Positions 29,729 to 38,197 of a DNA stretch of 64,000 nt are shown piece after piece. The DNA lies in the NCBI GenBank assembly GCA_016711125.1, contig JADJTQ010000001.1, forward strand, positions 310,001-374,000, in the 5' to 3' direction. Positions within the stretch are counted from its first letter, which is position 1. Each line of letters begins with the position of its first letter. The translations under genes were made by a program, and so were the position numbers. The notes under the pieces are model-generated. The model searched no databases. It was not told where the DNA came from and saw only the letters and a list, made by a program, of their open reading frames with translations. This DNA is from Saprospiraceae bacterium. Its GTDB lineage: Bacteria; Bacteroidota; Bacteroidia; Chitinophagales; Saprospiraceae.

Positions 29729-30303
29729 ATGAGAAGAACAATTACAGTATTATCAGGTCTGTTATTGGCAGGCACAACGATGTTGACCGCCCAGGATGAC
29801 CACGACGATGTGCACAACCTGATCATCAAGATCCCAGAGGTTGCCTTGTTGGATCTGGAATCAACGGGTGATAAGACGATCAATCTGGGCCCGGAAGGAC
29901 CGAAGGAAGCGGGAGAGGCATTGGATTTTTCGAATCAGACCAATTCGGAACTATGGATCAACTACAGCTCGGTGATAGGTAGCAAGAGTGAGCCTGCGCG
30001 GGATATCACGGTACAGATCACTTCAGGCAAATTGCCGACAGGAATCTTACTGAGAGTGAAGTCGGCAAAAGATGCCGGCCGGGTGATGGCACCATGGGTA
30101 CACCAAACGGGGAGATCGAACTGGATGAGACAGCCCAGCAGATCATCGGTGGTATCGGCACCTCTTACACCGGTGATGGAGTGGCGAAAGGACATCAACT
30201 GACCTATGCATTGGAGTTGGACGGAAAGAAAGGCTCATACGCCAATCTGGACTACGACCAATCAACGACCCTGGCAATCACATACACATTGACCGATCAA
30301 TAA
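29729..30303 (+). pseudogene. Type B fibre-subunit-like protein, copy 2, frameshifted as given
   Basis: Matches type B copies 1 and 3 at nearly every base, but one A is missing between 30080 and 30081 (GCCGGCCGGG against GCCGGCCAGGG). The frame is lost after AKDAG and resumes in another frame at MGTPNGEIELDE to the normal end YTLTDQ. One residue also differs in the N-terminal part (LESTGDK against LESAGDK). Because the copies otherwise agree almost perfectly, a sequencing or assembly error is likely. Confidence 0.82.
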
Positions 30304-30619
30304 AGGCCCCCTTTCACACTCAAACATTTTTAGTAGGAAGGCGTCTGACCCAAGGAGAAAGGTTGGGCGCCTATTAACAACAATGAGTTCTGATGTTGCT
30401 TATTATGTCGGAATAGGAAGAGTAGAAGATACCATTAGTATAGCAAGGAATTGCTTTACCGATTCGACTTGGGACTATTTTCCAGGATCCGGGTAAAACC
30501 AAAAAACGGAGGAAACCATCCAAAAGGGGTGTGATCGTGGTTGAACATCGAAAGATGGTCATGTTGGGGTAGTGATGCGGGTATATTTGACTTGTAAACG
30601 GATAAAAAAATACAAGTCC
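30304..30619. repeat. Cassette spacer 2
   Basis: Near-identical to 28714-29027, including the bulged hairpin and the 37-codon frame starting at about 30383. It differs mainly in A-run lengths (ACCAAAAAACGG here against ACCAAAAACGG; GATAAAAAAATAC against GATAAAAAATAC), the pattern expected of homopolymer miscalls. Confidence 0.65.
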
Positions 30620-31204
30620 ATGAAAAACATCAACCTCAACCAAATCATACAAATCGCCTTAATCAGCGTGATGAGTATGATGAGTTTGATGGGCCAGGAC
30701 AACACAGTGATCCAGAATGTAGTGGTACGGATACCTGAAGTTGCTCTTTTGGATTTGGAAGGAAGAAGCGGAACCGACATTCGTTTTACGGGAGAAGGAC
30801 CAAGAGAAGCAGGCATGGCGGTAGATTTCAGCAATCAGACCAATGCTGATTTGTGGATCAACTACTCCTCCATTACGAATAAGAAAACAGAACCAAGCCG
30901 TGACATCACAGTACAGATCACATCAGGCAAAGTACCAGCAGGAATGGTACTGGAAGTAACCGCAGGCAAAGATGCCGGTAGAGGAGAAGGACAAGTAGGA
31001 GTACCAACAGGAACGATCAGCCTAAACCAAACAGCCCAGTCAATCATCAGTGGAGTAGGAAGCGCTTACACCGGTCATGGAACAACAAAGGGACATCAGT
31101 TAAGCTACCGATTGGCCCTATCGAATGATAAAGGATCATATGGCCAGTTGGATCTGGATCAATCGAATACCGTAGCGATCATGTACACACTAACCGATCA
31201 ATAA
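30620..31204 (+). CDS. Type A fibre-subunit-like secreted protein, copy 3
   Basis: 194 residues, protein sequence identical to copy 2 as far as I can see, with only silent base differences (for example GTAGTGGTACGG for GTGGTGGTACGG). An upstream in-frame ATG at 30572 would add 16 residues, but the signal peptide starts at ATG 30620, matching copy 2. The identity of the copies at silent sites indicates very recent duplication or ongoing gene conversion. Role as for copy 2. Confidence 0.85.
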   Translation: MKNINLNQIIQIALISVMSMMSLMGQDNTVIQNVVVRIPEVALLDLEGRSGTDIRFTGEGPREAGMAVDFSNQTNADLWINYSSITNKKTEPSRDITVQITSGKVPAGMVLEVTAGKDAGRGEGQVGVPTGTISLNQTAQSIISGVGSAYTGHGTTKGHQLSYRLALSNDKGSYGQLDLDQSNTVAIMYTLTDQ

Positions 31205-31320
31205 GAAATTAGGTACACAAGCTCAAGCAGAACAATCGTAAGAAAATTAGGTGCTAAGGCTCAAGCAGAACAAACGTAAGTAAGGAATTTAATCAATAAC
31301 AAAAACAACAAACAAAGACA

Positions 31321-31896
31321 ATGAGAAGAACAATTACAGTATTATCAGGTCTGTTATTGGCAGGCACAACGATGTTGACCGCCCAGGATGACCAAGACGA
31401 TGTGCACAACCTGATCATCAAGATCCCGGAGGTTGCCTTGTTGGATCTGGAATCAGTGGGTGATAAGACGATCAATCTGGGCCCGGAAGGCCCGAAGGAA
31501 GCGGGGGAGGCATTGGATTTTTCGAATCAGACCAATTCGGAACTATGGATCAACTACAGCTCGGTGATAGGTAGCAAGAGTGAGCCTGCTCGGGATATCA
31601 CGGTACAGATCACTTCAGGCAAATTGCCGACAGGAATCTTACTGAGAGTGAAGTCGGCAAAAGATGCCGGCCAGGGTGATGGCACCATGGGTACACCAAA
31701 CGGGGAGATTGAACTGGATGAGACAGCCCAGCAGATCATCGGTGGTATCGGCACCTCTTACACCGGTGATGGAGTGGCGAAAGGACATCAACTGACCTAT
31801 GCATTGGAGTTGGACGGAAAGAAAGGCTCATACGCCAATCTGGACTACGACCAATCAACGACCCTGGCAATCACATACACATTGACCGATCAATAA
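31321..31896 (+). CDS. Type B fibre-subunit-like secreted protein, copy 3
   Basis: 191 residues, differing from copy 1 in only about two residues (DDQDD for DDHDD; LESVGDK for LESAGDK). Same signal peptide, N-terminal hydrophobic strand and TYTLTDQ end. It closes the array. The spacer after it begins like the others (GGCCCCCTTTCACACTC and the GGCGTC hairpin) but diverges after GGTTGGACGCC, so the duplication boundary lies near 31970. The chaperone-like gene starts 220 bases downstream. Confidence 0.85.
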   Translation: MRRTITVLSGLLLAGTTMLTAQDDQDDVHNLIIKIPEVALLDLESVGDKTINLGPEGPKEAGEALDFSNQTNSELWINYSSVIGSKSEPARDITVQITSGKLPTGILLRVKSAKDAGQGDGTMGTPNGEIELDETAQQIIGGIGTSYTGDGVAKGHQLTYALELDGKKGSYANLDYDQSTTLAITYTLTDQ

Positions 31897-32116
31897 AGGC
31901 CCCCTTTCACACTCAAACATTTTTAGTAGGAAGGCGTCTGACCCAAGGAGAAAGGTTGGACGCCATTTCATATTCAAAAAAAAAGGAATATCAAGGAATA
32001 ATGGGTTTCCATCAATAGGAAAAGATATTGTAAGTAGAAAGTTTTTTTATAACCGGACATTTACGAATTGGCATACTTTTGGATTAACCCAGTGGTATAA
32101 ACGAATAATAATTGCA

Positions 32117-32899
32117 ATGAAAAAAATAAGTATTTTAATTTTAGCCCTATTTACAACTTTCTCGGGGTTTTCGAAAATTATCGTCTTAAGCGGACTAACT
32201 AATATCGAATCCGGGGAACCTGGAAGCACCGTCGAAGGTGAAATCCTTTTACAGAATATTGGAGACAAAGATGAAAGGGTTCTGGTCTATTTGAACGACT
32301 TGATTCAGGATTGTAGTGGTCCGGCTACGTATGCACCGCTTGGTACCCATCCTAGATCTGTCGGAGCCTGGATGCAATTAAATACATCCGATAAGATTTT
32401 GGCTCCCATGGAAGAATTTAGCCTTAAGTACCAAATTAAAATTCCGGAAAATGGAAGCATTCACGGATCGTATTGGTCTATCGTCATGATTGAGATCGTT
32501 GATCCTATCAAAGAAGATCAGCTTCAGTACGGAATTGCGATGGATTCGAAAATCCGATATGGGGTACAGGTAATTGCCAATGTAGGACCGGAAGAAAGTA
32601 GTGAAATCGAATTTGCCAGTGTTGAGTTAGGTAAGAACACTGATGGATATGTGCTAGTCGCTACTGCTGAAAATATTAGTGAATTTATGGTCACTCCTAC
32701 CATGGTTTTGGAAGTCTACGATCAAAATGCAGAATTGGTCTTGAAAATCGAAGTCCCTTTTAAAAAGGTGTATCCCAGAAGCTGTAAGACTTTTGAGGTT
32801 CCAATCCAACAACTTGGCAAGGGTAAGTATGACGCTTTGCTTGTCGCTGACTATGGTAAAGACCTTTTTGGTACTAATCTGGAAATTGCCATTGATTAA
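32117..32899 (+). CDS. Periplasmic chaperone-like two-domain protein
   Basis: 260 residues with signal peptide (MKKISILILALFTTFSGFSK) and two predicted beta-sandwich domains. Domain 1 (about residues 20-125) has the pattern GSTVEGEILLQNIGDKDERV and a later LKYQIKIPEN...GSYWSIVMIEI. Domain 2 (about 135-255) has IRYGVQVIANVG, ATAENISEFMVTPTMVLEVY and PRSCKTFEVPI. Size and organisation recall PapD-type fimbrial chaperones, and also the DUF916 protein that partners WxL proteins in Firmicutes. No family is certain from the sequence. It lies between the subunit array and the usher-like gene on the same strand, so folding or escorting subunits is the natural proposal. Candidate -7 box TACTTTTG at 32074-32081. 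Confidence 0.65.
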   Translation: MKKISILILALFTTFSGFSKIIVLSGLTNIESGEPGSTVEGEILLQNIGDKDERVLVYLNDLIQDCSGPATYAPLGTHPRSVGAWMQLNTSDKILAPMEEFSLKYQIKIPENGSIHGSYWSIVMIEIVDPIKEDQLQYGIAMDSKIRYGVQVIANVGPEESSEIEFASVELGKNTDGYVLVATAENISEFMVTPTMVLEVYDQNAELVLKIEVPFKKVYPRSCKTFEVPIQQLGKGKYDALLVADYGKDLFGTNLEIAID

Positions 32900-32973
32900 A
32901 TCAAATCTTTGGTTTTCATTTTTTTGGCCATAAAACTTTATACTTTTTTTTATACTTAAATTCCTTTAATAAA

Positions 32974-33555
32974 ATGAAACATACATTATATTTTACGCTT
33001 TTGTCTGCAGTCTTTATTTTTTGCACCGAGCAACTATTTGCTCAGGATGATAATGATGATGTGCACAATGTGATCATTCAGTTGCCCGAAGTTGCACTTC
33101 TTGATTTGGAAGCAGCGGCTGGTACTTCAATTTCATTGGCTCCAAAAGCCCCGAATGAAGCTGGACAAGCCCTCGATTTTTCTGGTGAAACAAATTCGGA
33201 TATCTGGATTAATTATTCATCAATAGTAGGGAGTAAAAAGGAACCCTCACGAGACATCATGGTCCAGATCACGGGAGGTTCGGTTCCTGAAGGTTTATTG
33301 TTGACAGTTTCGGCCGGAGAAGATGCGGGTATGGGCGATGGAAGAATGGGGAAACCTCAAGCACCTGTAATATTAAATAAGATCTCACAAAAAGTAATTA
33401 CTGGTGTTGGTAGTTCTTATACTGGAAATGGAGTGGCAAAAGGACATCAACTGACTTATAGCCTTGCACTCGATGAAAAGGAGGGCTCTTACGAAAAGCT
33501 CGATTTTGATAATTCCAATACTTTGGCAATTACCTATACTTTGACGGATCAGTAA
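32974..33555 (+). CDS. Type C fibre-subunit-like secreted protein
   Basis: 193 residues, clear paralogue of types A and B: signal peptide ending in ATTTGCTCAG-coded LFAQ, acidic DDNDDVH, strand VIIQLPEVALLDLE, ALDFSGETNSDIWINYSSIV, DIMVQITGGSVPEGL, VGSSYTGNG, GHQLTYSLAL and the end LAITYTLTDQ. It is most like type B, but its codons and base sequence have diverged, so it is an older copy not caught in the recent amplification. It lies 74 bases after the chaperone-like gene and about 130-160 bases before the usher-like gene. Confidence 0.83.
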   Translation: MKHTLYFTLLSAVFIFCTEQLFAQDDNDDVHNVIIQLPEVALLDLEAAAGTSISLAPKAPNEAGQALDFSGETNSDIWINYSSIVGSKKEPSRDIMVQITGGSVPEGLLLTVSAGEDAGMGDGRMGKPQAPVILNKISQKVITGVGSSYTGNGVAKGHQLTYSLALDEKEGSYEKLDFDNSNTLAITYTLTDQ

Positions 33556-33685
33556 CCGTCGAGGATCGAGTTGTATTAAGCAAATTTTATCACATCAAAC
33601 AGGATACCAATAGATAATACTTTATCTAGTTTCAAGATACCATTATTGGCACGAAGTTTTTGCTGGTCATGCTCTTACTAAGAGG

Positions 33686-36433
33686 ATGACCAAGCTATAT
33701 TGGTTAATTTATGACATGCGCCTTTCAAAGCAAGTATTCTTAATGGGAATTTATATTTTGCTCATTTCTCCGGTGAGTGCCAAAGTAGGAATATTTGTTT
33801 TGAACAAAAAGGATGTTTTGATGCCAGGCCAATTATACTCGATGATTTTCCGGCTTGAAAATGATGGCGATGCTACCGATTTAAGCGATCTTGAAATTTT
33901 GGTACCCGACTATGTGTCAGTGGTCACTAAAAAGTTTCCAACAAATCTCGAAAAAGATGGTAAGGGAAAAATATTCATGAGCTTTAGTGTCGCTGAAAAT
34001 GCCAAATCAGGACCCTTCGATATGGAAATCCGACTGTTATATCAGGGTGATCTGTTAGGAGAAGGGCAGTTGGGCTTCTCTGTGAATGAAGTACATAAAC
34101 TAGCTTTACAGGTCATCGACAAACCAAGTCAGGTTAATGGTAGCGATACCGTGCAATGCCACTATTTAGTGACCAATACTGGAAATGCGAATGAGGATAT
34201 ACGGCTTCAGTCCAAAGCAGGTAATCTCAATTCTTACAATATTGCTTTAGCGCCGGGAGAGTCAAAGAAGGTGGTAGTGGAGCGATTTATTTCTGGGGAG
34301 GTCATGCAATCATCGACCTTGATCTTTGATCTACAGGCACAATTAAATGATCCGGATACAATTTATTCTCTGAACATTCCAATACCATATTATCCTACCC
34401 GGACTTTAAAGATTGACAAGTACTTTCGATTTCCAGTGACGTTTCAGGTATCTTTTTTACACTTCAATGGTGGAAGAAATCGGGTGCAATCAGCCCGCTA
34501 TGATATACATGGACGGGGATATTTAGATCGCCAGCAAAAGCTACTGGTAGGCTTTACCGCCAGAGGTCCCAATCAGATTAATCAGGCACAGTATGGTCAA
34601 TATGATGAATATCGTTTGGAGGTCGCACTGCGATCTTTTGGCGAATTAAATGTCGGTGATTTTGGTGTTTCACTTTCACCGCTGACCGAAAGTAGCCGGT
34701 ATGGCAGGGGTGTCAGTTACGAGCAAATAATTGGACCTCTACGTTTTTCCGGATTTTATCTAAGACCAAGGTTCTTCCCGGATTCAGATCTTAGTTATGG
34801 TCTGGCTGGAAGATTTCAACTGTCCGAAAAACTGGAACTACAGTATAATCGGCTCTATAAGAATTTCGCACTTATAGATGGTAAGCCCGAAGCAGTGATT
34901 AGCAGTGTAGGAGCTACCTTCACCGGGAGAAGCATGTCCTTTGATTTGGAGGGAGCACAGAGTCAATTTCAGGGTGTCCTGGACTATGCGACCATGGCCC
35001 GGTTGGACTACTCCAATGGAGCATTTCATTTTGGAGGCAATTTTTTATATGCCGGTGACGAATTCAGAGGTTACTATCGTAGTACGAACCTTGCCTCTCT
35101 TAATCTGCGTGTAAATCTATCAGATCGGTGGTCAGTATCAGCTTCTGGTACCCAGAATGAATCTTCTCCCCAACAGGACACCTTAATCCCCGAAATTGTT
35201 CCTAAATATACCTACTATGCAGGTGGCTTCCATTATCGTTTGGATCCCCGAAGGTCATTTACACTGCAAATTTTATTGAGTAGAAAAATAGATCGGATCG
35301 AACCGGTTGACTATGATTTTTTAGATCGGCTGGGTCAGTTTTCTTACTACTATCGCACGGATTATTCAGAATTGAATGGACAAGTATCATACGGATTCAC
35401 CAATAATTTTTTGATAGAGTCAGGAGATAGGGAGGATCAAAGAGGCAATTCATTTCGGGGTAATATCTATTATGGATATAAATTAAACGATCGAATTCGG
35501 GTCGGTGCAAATGTTGAATATCAAAGTACTAATAAATTTACTTCACAGCAGACCAATCAACAATTGCTGTTCTATGGAGGAAGAATAAACTATCAAAAAA
35601 ATGATCGTTTTGCGCTCTCGGGAAATTACCGGAGTAACTATCCATTAGATGAACTTTTTCGACCGAGGAGTTTTGTTGACGCAGAATTAAATTATCGCTG
35701 GACACATTTGCAATATTTCTCCGGCACCATTGGTTATTCAATATTTCCAAGCAGCAGTGATGTTAAGCAACTATATATTTCATTTAAGTACAATCATACC
35801 TTGAATGTCCCGATAAAGAAGGTTTTGGACCCGGGTAATTTTACGGGACAGGTCATAGGAAATCATGGTGAAAAAGTCGGCGGTATTCGACTTTCAATTG
35901 CCGATCAGGAGGTAGTAACAGATATGATCGGCCGCTTCGAATTTAACGATATACCACCGGGTCAGCATTTTATGCAAATAAATGCGGGATCAATGGGAAT
36001 GAATGAAATTGCAGTGGATTATTTTCCGGTAGCCATCAATGTTTTAGCACAGGAAACCGTCGAAAAAAATATTGAAGTCATTAAATGTTCAACAATTAGG
36101 GGGAAAGTCCATTTTGAAGAAGAATTGACAACCCAATCTGATGTATTTGTTAAAGATATGCCTAATATTTTCCTAAAAATTGTGGATGAAAAATCAACCT
36201 ACTATACAAAAACGGATGAAAAGGGTGAGTTTCAGTTTACCGGTTTGAGGCCAGGTACCTGGCAACTGACGATTTTGGATAGTGGATGGAATAGTGATTT
36301 TGAGATCGATGACACTGAGAAGGAAATAAAGGTGCAAGCTGCAGAAAATGCGGCAGTTGAATTTGTAGTGAAGCCTAAGACCAGAAAAATGAAATTTTCG
36401 AAGGAAAAGCTAAAATTGAAATCTGGAGAATGA
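33686..36433 (+). CDS. Usher-like outer-membrane beta-barrel protein
   Basis: 915 residues; the ATG at 33716 (MRLSKQVFLMGIYILLISPV, cleavage after VSA) fits a signal peptide better than the ATG at 33686. In order: two Ig-like domains (about residues 35-150 and 155-240); a long beta-barrel-like region (about 245-720) rich in alternating aromatic strands, with ELNVGDFGVSLSP and SSRYGRGVSYEQ reminiscent of the GD...RG signature of fimbrial ushers; then two carboxypeptidase-regulatory-like domains (FTGQVIGNHGEKVGGIRLSI; GEFQFTGLRPGTWQLTI), comparable to usher C-terminal domains. It probably forms an outer-membrane pore that exports and assembles the A-D proteins. Its stop overlaps the next gene's start by four bases. 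The assignment is by architecture and context, not by a recognised family hit. Confidence 0.65.
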   Translation: MTKLYWLIYDMRLSKQVFLMGIYILLISPVSAKVGIFVLNKKDVLMPGQLYSMIFRLENDGDATDLSDLEILVPDYVSVVTKKFPTNLEKDGKGKIFMSFSVAENAKSGPFDMEIRLLYQGDLLGEGQLGFSVNEVHKLALQVIDKPSQVNGSDTVQCHYLVTNTGNANEDIRLQSKAGNLNSYNIALAPGESKKVVVERFISGEVMQSSTLIFDLQAQLNDPDTIYSLNIPIPYYPTRTLKIDKYFRFPVTFQVSFLHFNGGRNRVQSARYDIHGRGYLDRQQKLLVGFTARGPNQINQAQYGQYDEYRLEVALRSFGELNVGDFGVSLSPLTESSRYGRGVSYEQIIGPLRFSGFYLRPRFFPDSDLSYGLAGRFQLSEKLELQYNRLYKNFALIDGKPEAVISSVGATFTGRSMSFDLEGAQSQFQGVLDYATMARLDYSNGAFHFGGNFLYAGDEFRGYYRSTNLASLNLRVNLSDRWSVSASGTQNESSPQQDTLIPEIVPKYTYYAGGFHYRLDPRRSFTLQILLSRKIDRIEPVDYDFLDRLGQFSYYYRTDYSELNGQVSYGFTNNFLIESGDREDQRGNSFRGNIYYGYKLNDRIRVGANVEYQSTNKFTSQQTNQQLLFYGGRINYQKNDRFALSGNYRSNYPLDELFRPRSFVDAELNYRWTHLQYFSGTIGYSIFPSSSDVKQLYISFKYNHTLNVPIKKVLDPGNFTGQVIGNHGEKVGGIRLSIADQEVVTDMIGRFEFNDIPPGQHFMQINAGSMGMNEIAVDYFPVAINVLAQETVEKNIEVIKCSTIRGKVHFEEELTTQSDVFVKDMPNIFLKIVDEKSTYYTKTDEKGEFQFTGLRPGTWQLTILDSGWNSDFEIDDTEKEIKVQAAENAAVEFVVKPKTRKMKFSKEKLKLKSGE

Positions 36434-36975
36434 AAGTGTATTTTTTTATCGTGGCTATCTTAACTCCGCTTTTATTGAGCGGTCAGATCATAGACTCCCG
36501 GGCTATCGACGTTTCGTTGACAATACCCCAAGTCGCCATGATGGATCTTTTACCAAATACTTCAACGATCGAGCTAAATGTCTCTGCTCCCACCCGGGCC
36601 GGAGAACCAATAGATATGTCAAACGCTACCGACAACAGTAAATGGATCAATCATAGTTCATCGTTGGCCCCGGGGGGAGCAAGAAGAAATGTCACAGCTC
36701 AGATCTTATCAGGTAGCTTGCCACAAGGAATGAAATTAAAGGTCAAAGCAGGCAATTATCGCGGCAATGGTAGGGGTGACCAGGGCATGCCCTCTCAGGA
36801 AATCGTGTTAAATAATATGCCCCAGGTGATATTGCGTGATATTGGTGCTTGTTTCACCGGACGGGGAGTGCAACAGGGGCATCAGCTGAGTTTTACTTTG
36901 GGTTATGATAATTACTCAAATATTGATTTTGGAAATGAGATTATTGTGATCGCCTTTACACTTACTGATAATTGA
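36430..36975 (+). CDS. Type D fibre-subunit-like secreted protein
   Basis: 181 residues, start ATG overlapping the usher-like stop (ATGA), so translation is probably coupled. Signal peptide MKVYFFIVAILTPLLLSGQ, then IDVSLTIPQVAMMDLL, IDMSNATDNSKWINHSSSL, VTAQILSGSLPQGMKL, LRDIGACFTGRG, QQGHQLSFTLGY and the end IVIAFTLTDN. It has every motif of the A-C family but is the most divergent, with a single mature cysteine. Its fixed position next to the usher-like gene suggests a specialised role such as tip, base or adaptor subunit (inference). Confidence 0.78.
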   Translation: MKVYFFIVAILTPLLLSGQIIDSRAIDVSLTIPQVAMMDLLPNTSTIELNVSAPTRAGEPIDMSNATDNSKWINHSSSLAPGGARRNVTAQILSGSLPQGMKLKVKAGNYRGNGRGDQGMPSQEIVLNNMPQVILRDIGACFTGRGVQQGHQLSFTLGYDNYSNIDFGNEIIVIAFTLTDN

Positions 36976-36980
36976 GTCTT

Positions 36981-37478
36981 ATGAGAATTGGAATTGTAAC
37001 TTCGATTATCTTTCTTCTGGCCTATCAGATTATTGCAGCTCAGGGAATAAGTGTTTCACCTTTTTCTGATTGGCGGATTCAGCCGCAGCCCAACGAAATA
37101 GTAGCAGGAAATGACCTGCCCGGCACCTATACAACAGCACCCGATCATATGAGATTAAGTGTGGAGTTGGGTGGAGATCTCAAAAATAACAAGGATAACA
37201 AAAAGTGGGAGGTAGAAGTACAACGTGTGGATCTCGACTGGCATCGTGACCTGGAGCTTTATGTTCGTCTCACGGGCGAAGGAACCGGACCCGAAAAAGC
37301 CAAGGTGGTCAAAGGAGGCGAGGTCTATCAAAGAATTGAGCGATCACCCGATGAATTTTTTAAATGCAAGGGTTGGAGGTACGACATCCCTATTCAATTT
37401 GAATTGAGGGGAGTATCCCTGCTATTACCGGCAAAGACTTACCGGGTTGAAGTATTGTTTACCATTATTGATGATTAA
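36981..37478 (+). CDS. Small secreted protein of the fibre locus (possible tip or terminal subunit)
   Basis: About 165 residues from ATG 36981 (a TTG at 36972 would overlap the D stop). Signal peptide MRIGIVTSIIFLLAYQIIA, cleavage near AAQ. The mature part has SPFSDWRIQPQPNEIVAG, WEVEVQRVDLDWHRDLELYV and ends YRVEVLFTIIDD, which resembles the IVIAFTLTDN ending of type D. That shared C-terminal strand suggests a distant relative of the subunits. It is the last gene of the run; a tRNA follows after 180 bases. No family recognised. Confidence 0.6.
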   Translation: MRIGIVTSIIFLLAYQIIAAQGISVSPFSDWRIQPQPNEIVAGNDLPGTYTTAPDHMRLSVELGGDLKNNKDNKKWEVEVQRVDLDWHRDLELYVRLTGEGTGPEKAKVVKGGEVYQRIERSPDEFFKCKGWRYDIPIQFELRGVSLLLPAKTYRVEVLFTIIDD

Positions 37479-37657
37479 ACTTTCTGGATTTGATCAGTAC
37501 CTCTAACAGATGTTTCCCTTAAATGGTACCCCAAGCTAAGAAGATTGCAAGATTGTGGCCTTCTTTTCCATCTGCTTCATTTCATCTGCTTCCGCGAATG
37601 TGAAATTGAAAGTGGAATGATTTTCCAAAAAATTTCTAATTTGCTGACTTTGTGTTG

Positions 37658-37731
37658 CGGGATGTAGCGCAGCCCGGTAGCGTGCGTCGTTCGGGACGAC
37701 GAGGTCGCTGGTTCGAATCCAGTCATCCCGA
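37658..37731 (+). tRNA. tRNA-Pro (anticodon CGG)
   Basis: 74 bases. Acceptor arms CGGGATG and CATCCCG, D arm GCGC...GCGT, anticodon stem CGTCG/CGACG with loop TTCGGGA (anticodon CGG, reading CCG), variable AGGTC, T arm GCTGG-TTCGAAT-CCAGT, discriminator A. No encoded CCA. A structured repeat array begins at the next base. Confidence 0.93.
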
Positions 37732-38060
37732 CTCCGTCCGCCGTAGCTGTTGGCTACGACGGACTTCGTCGGGCGGGGCCCGACTATTGCTTTTTGAATA
37801 ACAGCGAAGGTGGTCTCCGTCCGCCGTAGCTGTTGGCTGCGACGGACTTCGTCGGGCGGGGCCCGACTACTGCTTTTTGAATAACAGCGAAGGTGGTCTC
37901 CGTCCGCCGTAGCAGTTAGCTACGTCGGACTTCGTTGGGCGGGGCCCGATTGCTGATCCGTGAATGACAGCGAAGGAGTTACTCCGCTCTCATTAGCCTT
38001 GTGCGAAGGCGAGCTTTTTTAGTCGCGAGCTACGTCGGGCGGTGCCCGATCAAGGAGTAT
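37732..38060 (+). repeat. Three 83-bp structured repeats attached to the 3' end of tRNA-Pro(CGG)
   Basis: Unit starts (CTCCGTCCGCCGTAGC) at 37732, 37815 and 37898, period 83 bases. Each unit has a 12-base-arm hairpin (GTCCGCCGTAGC with GCTACGACGGAC in unit 1) and a perfect GTCGGGC-GGG-GCCCGAC hairpin (changed in unit 3), then AATAACAGCGAAGG. The third unit runs into a CCTTGTGCGAAGGCGAGC terminator module and a final partial CGTCGGGCGGTGCCCGA. The same modules occur inverted at 13341-13589 beside the other tRNA-Pro. Confidence 0.85.
37986..38020 (+). terminator. Intrinsic terminator ending the tRNA-Pro repeat array
   Basis: GCTC (37986-37989) and GCCTT (37996-38000) pair with AAGGC (38006-38010) and GAGC (38011-38014), followed by TTTTTT at 38015-38020. 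In the copies near 13.4 kb the equivalent stem is a cleaner GCTCGCC/GGCGAGC. Confidence 0.6.
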
Positions 38061-38197
38061 AATAAAAAAATATACTGCAGGGAGTGTAACGACCGCTATG
38101 TTGATGACTCGATAGTCCAAAGGCTAAGGCGGAGGCTAGGCTGAGGGTCTCTGAAATCAGCCTTCCGAAATCAGGAATCAGCAATCATACAACGGAT

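Larger units (their letters stand above)
27214..31970 (+). repeat. Tandem array of three A-B subunit cassettes, period about 1.59 kb
   Basis: Each unit consists of spacer, type A gene, short gap and type B gene. Stops of the B genes fall at 28713, 30303 and 31896 (periods 1590 and 1593). The A starts fall at 27478, 29028 and 30620; the first interval is shorter because cassette 1 lacks a 38-base duplication in the A-B gap and has three single-base losses. A partial B end upstream (27180-27213) and the shared hairpin at the downstream end mark the edges. Between-copy identity looks above 97 percent by eye. Confidence 0.9.

Noticed and set aside
27214..31970. Insertion sequence or prophage as cause of the repeated genes
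   Set aside because: No transposase, integrase or phage gene lies in or beside the array, and the unit boundaries fall between genes without terminal inverted repeats.
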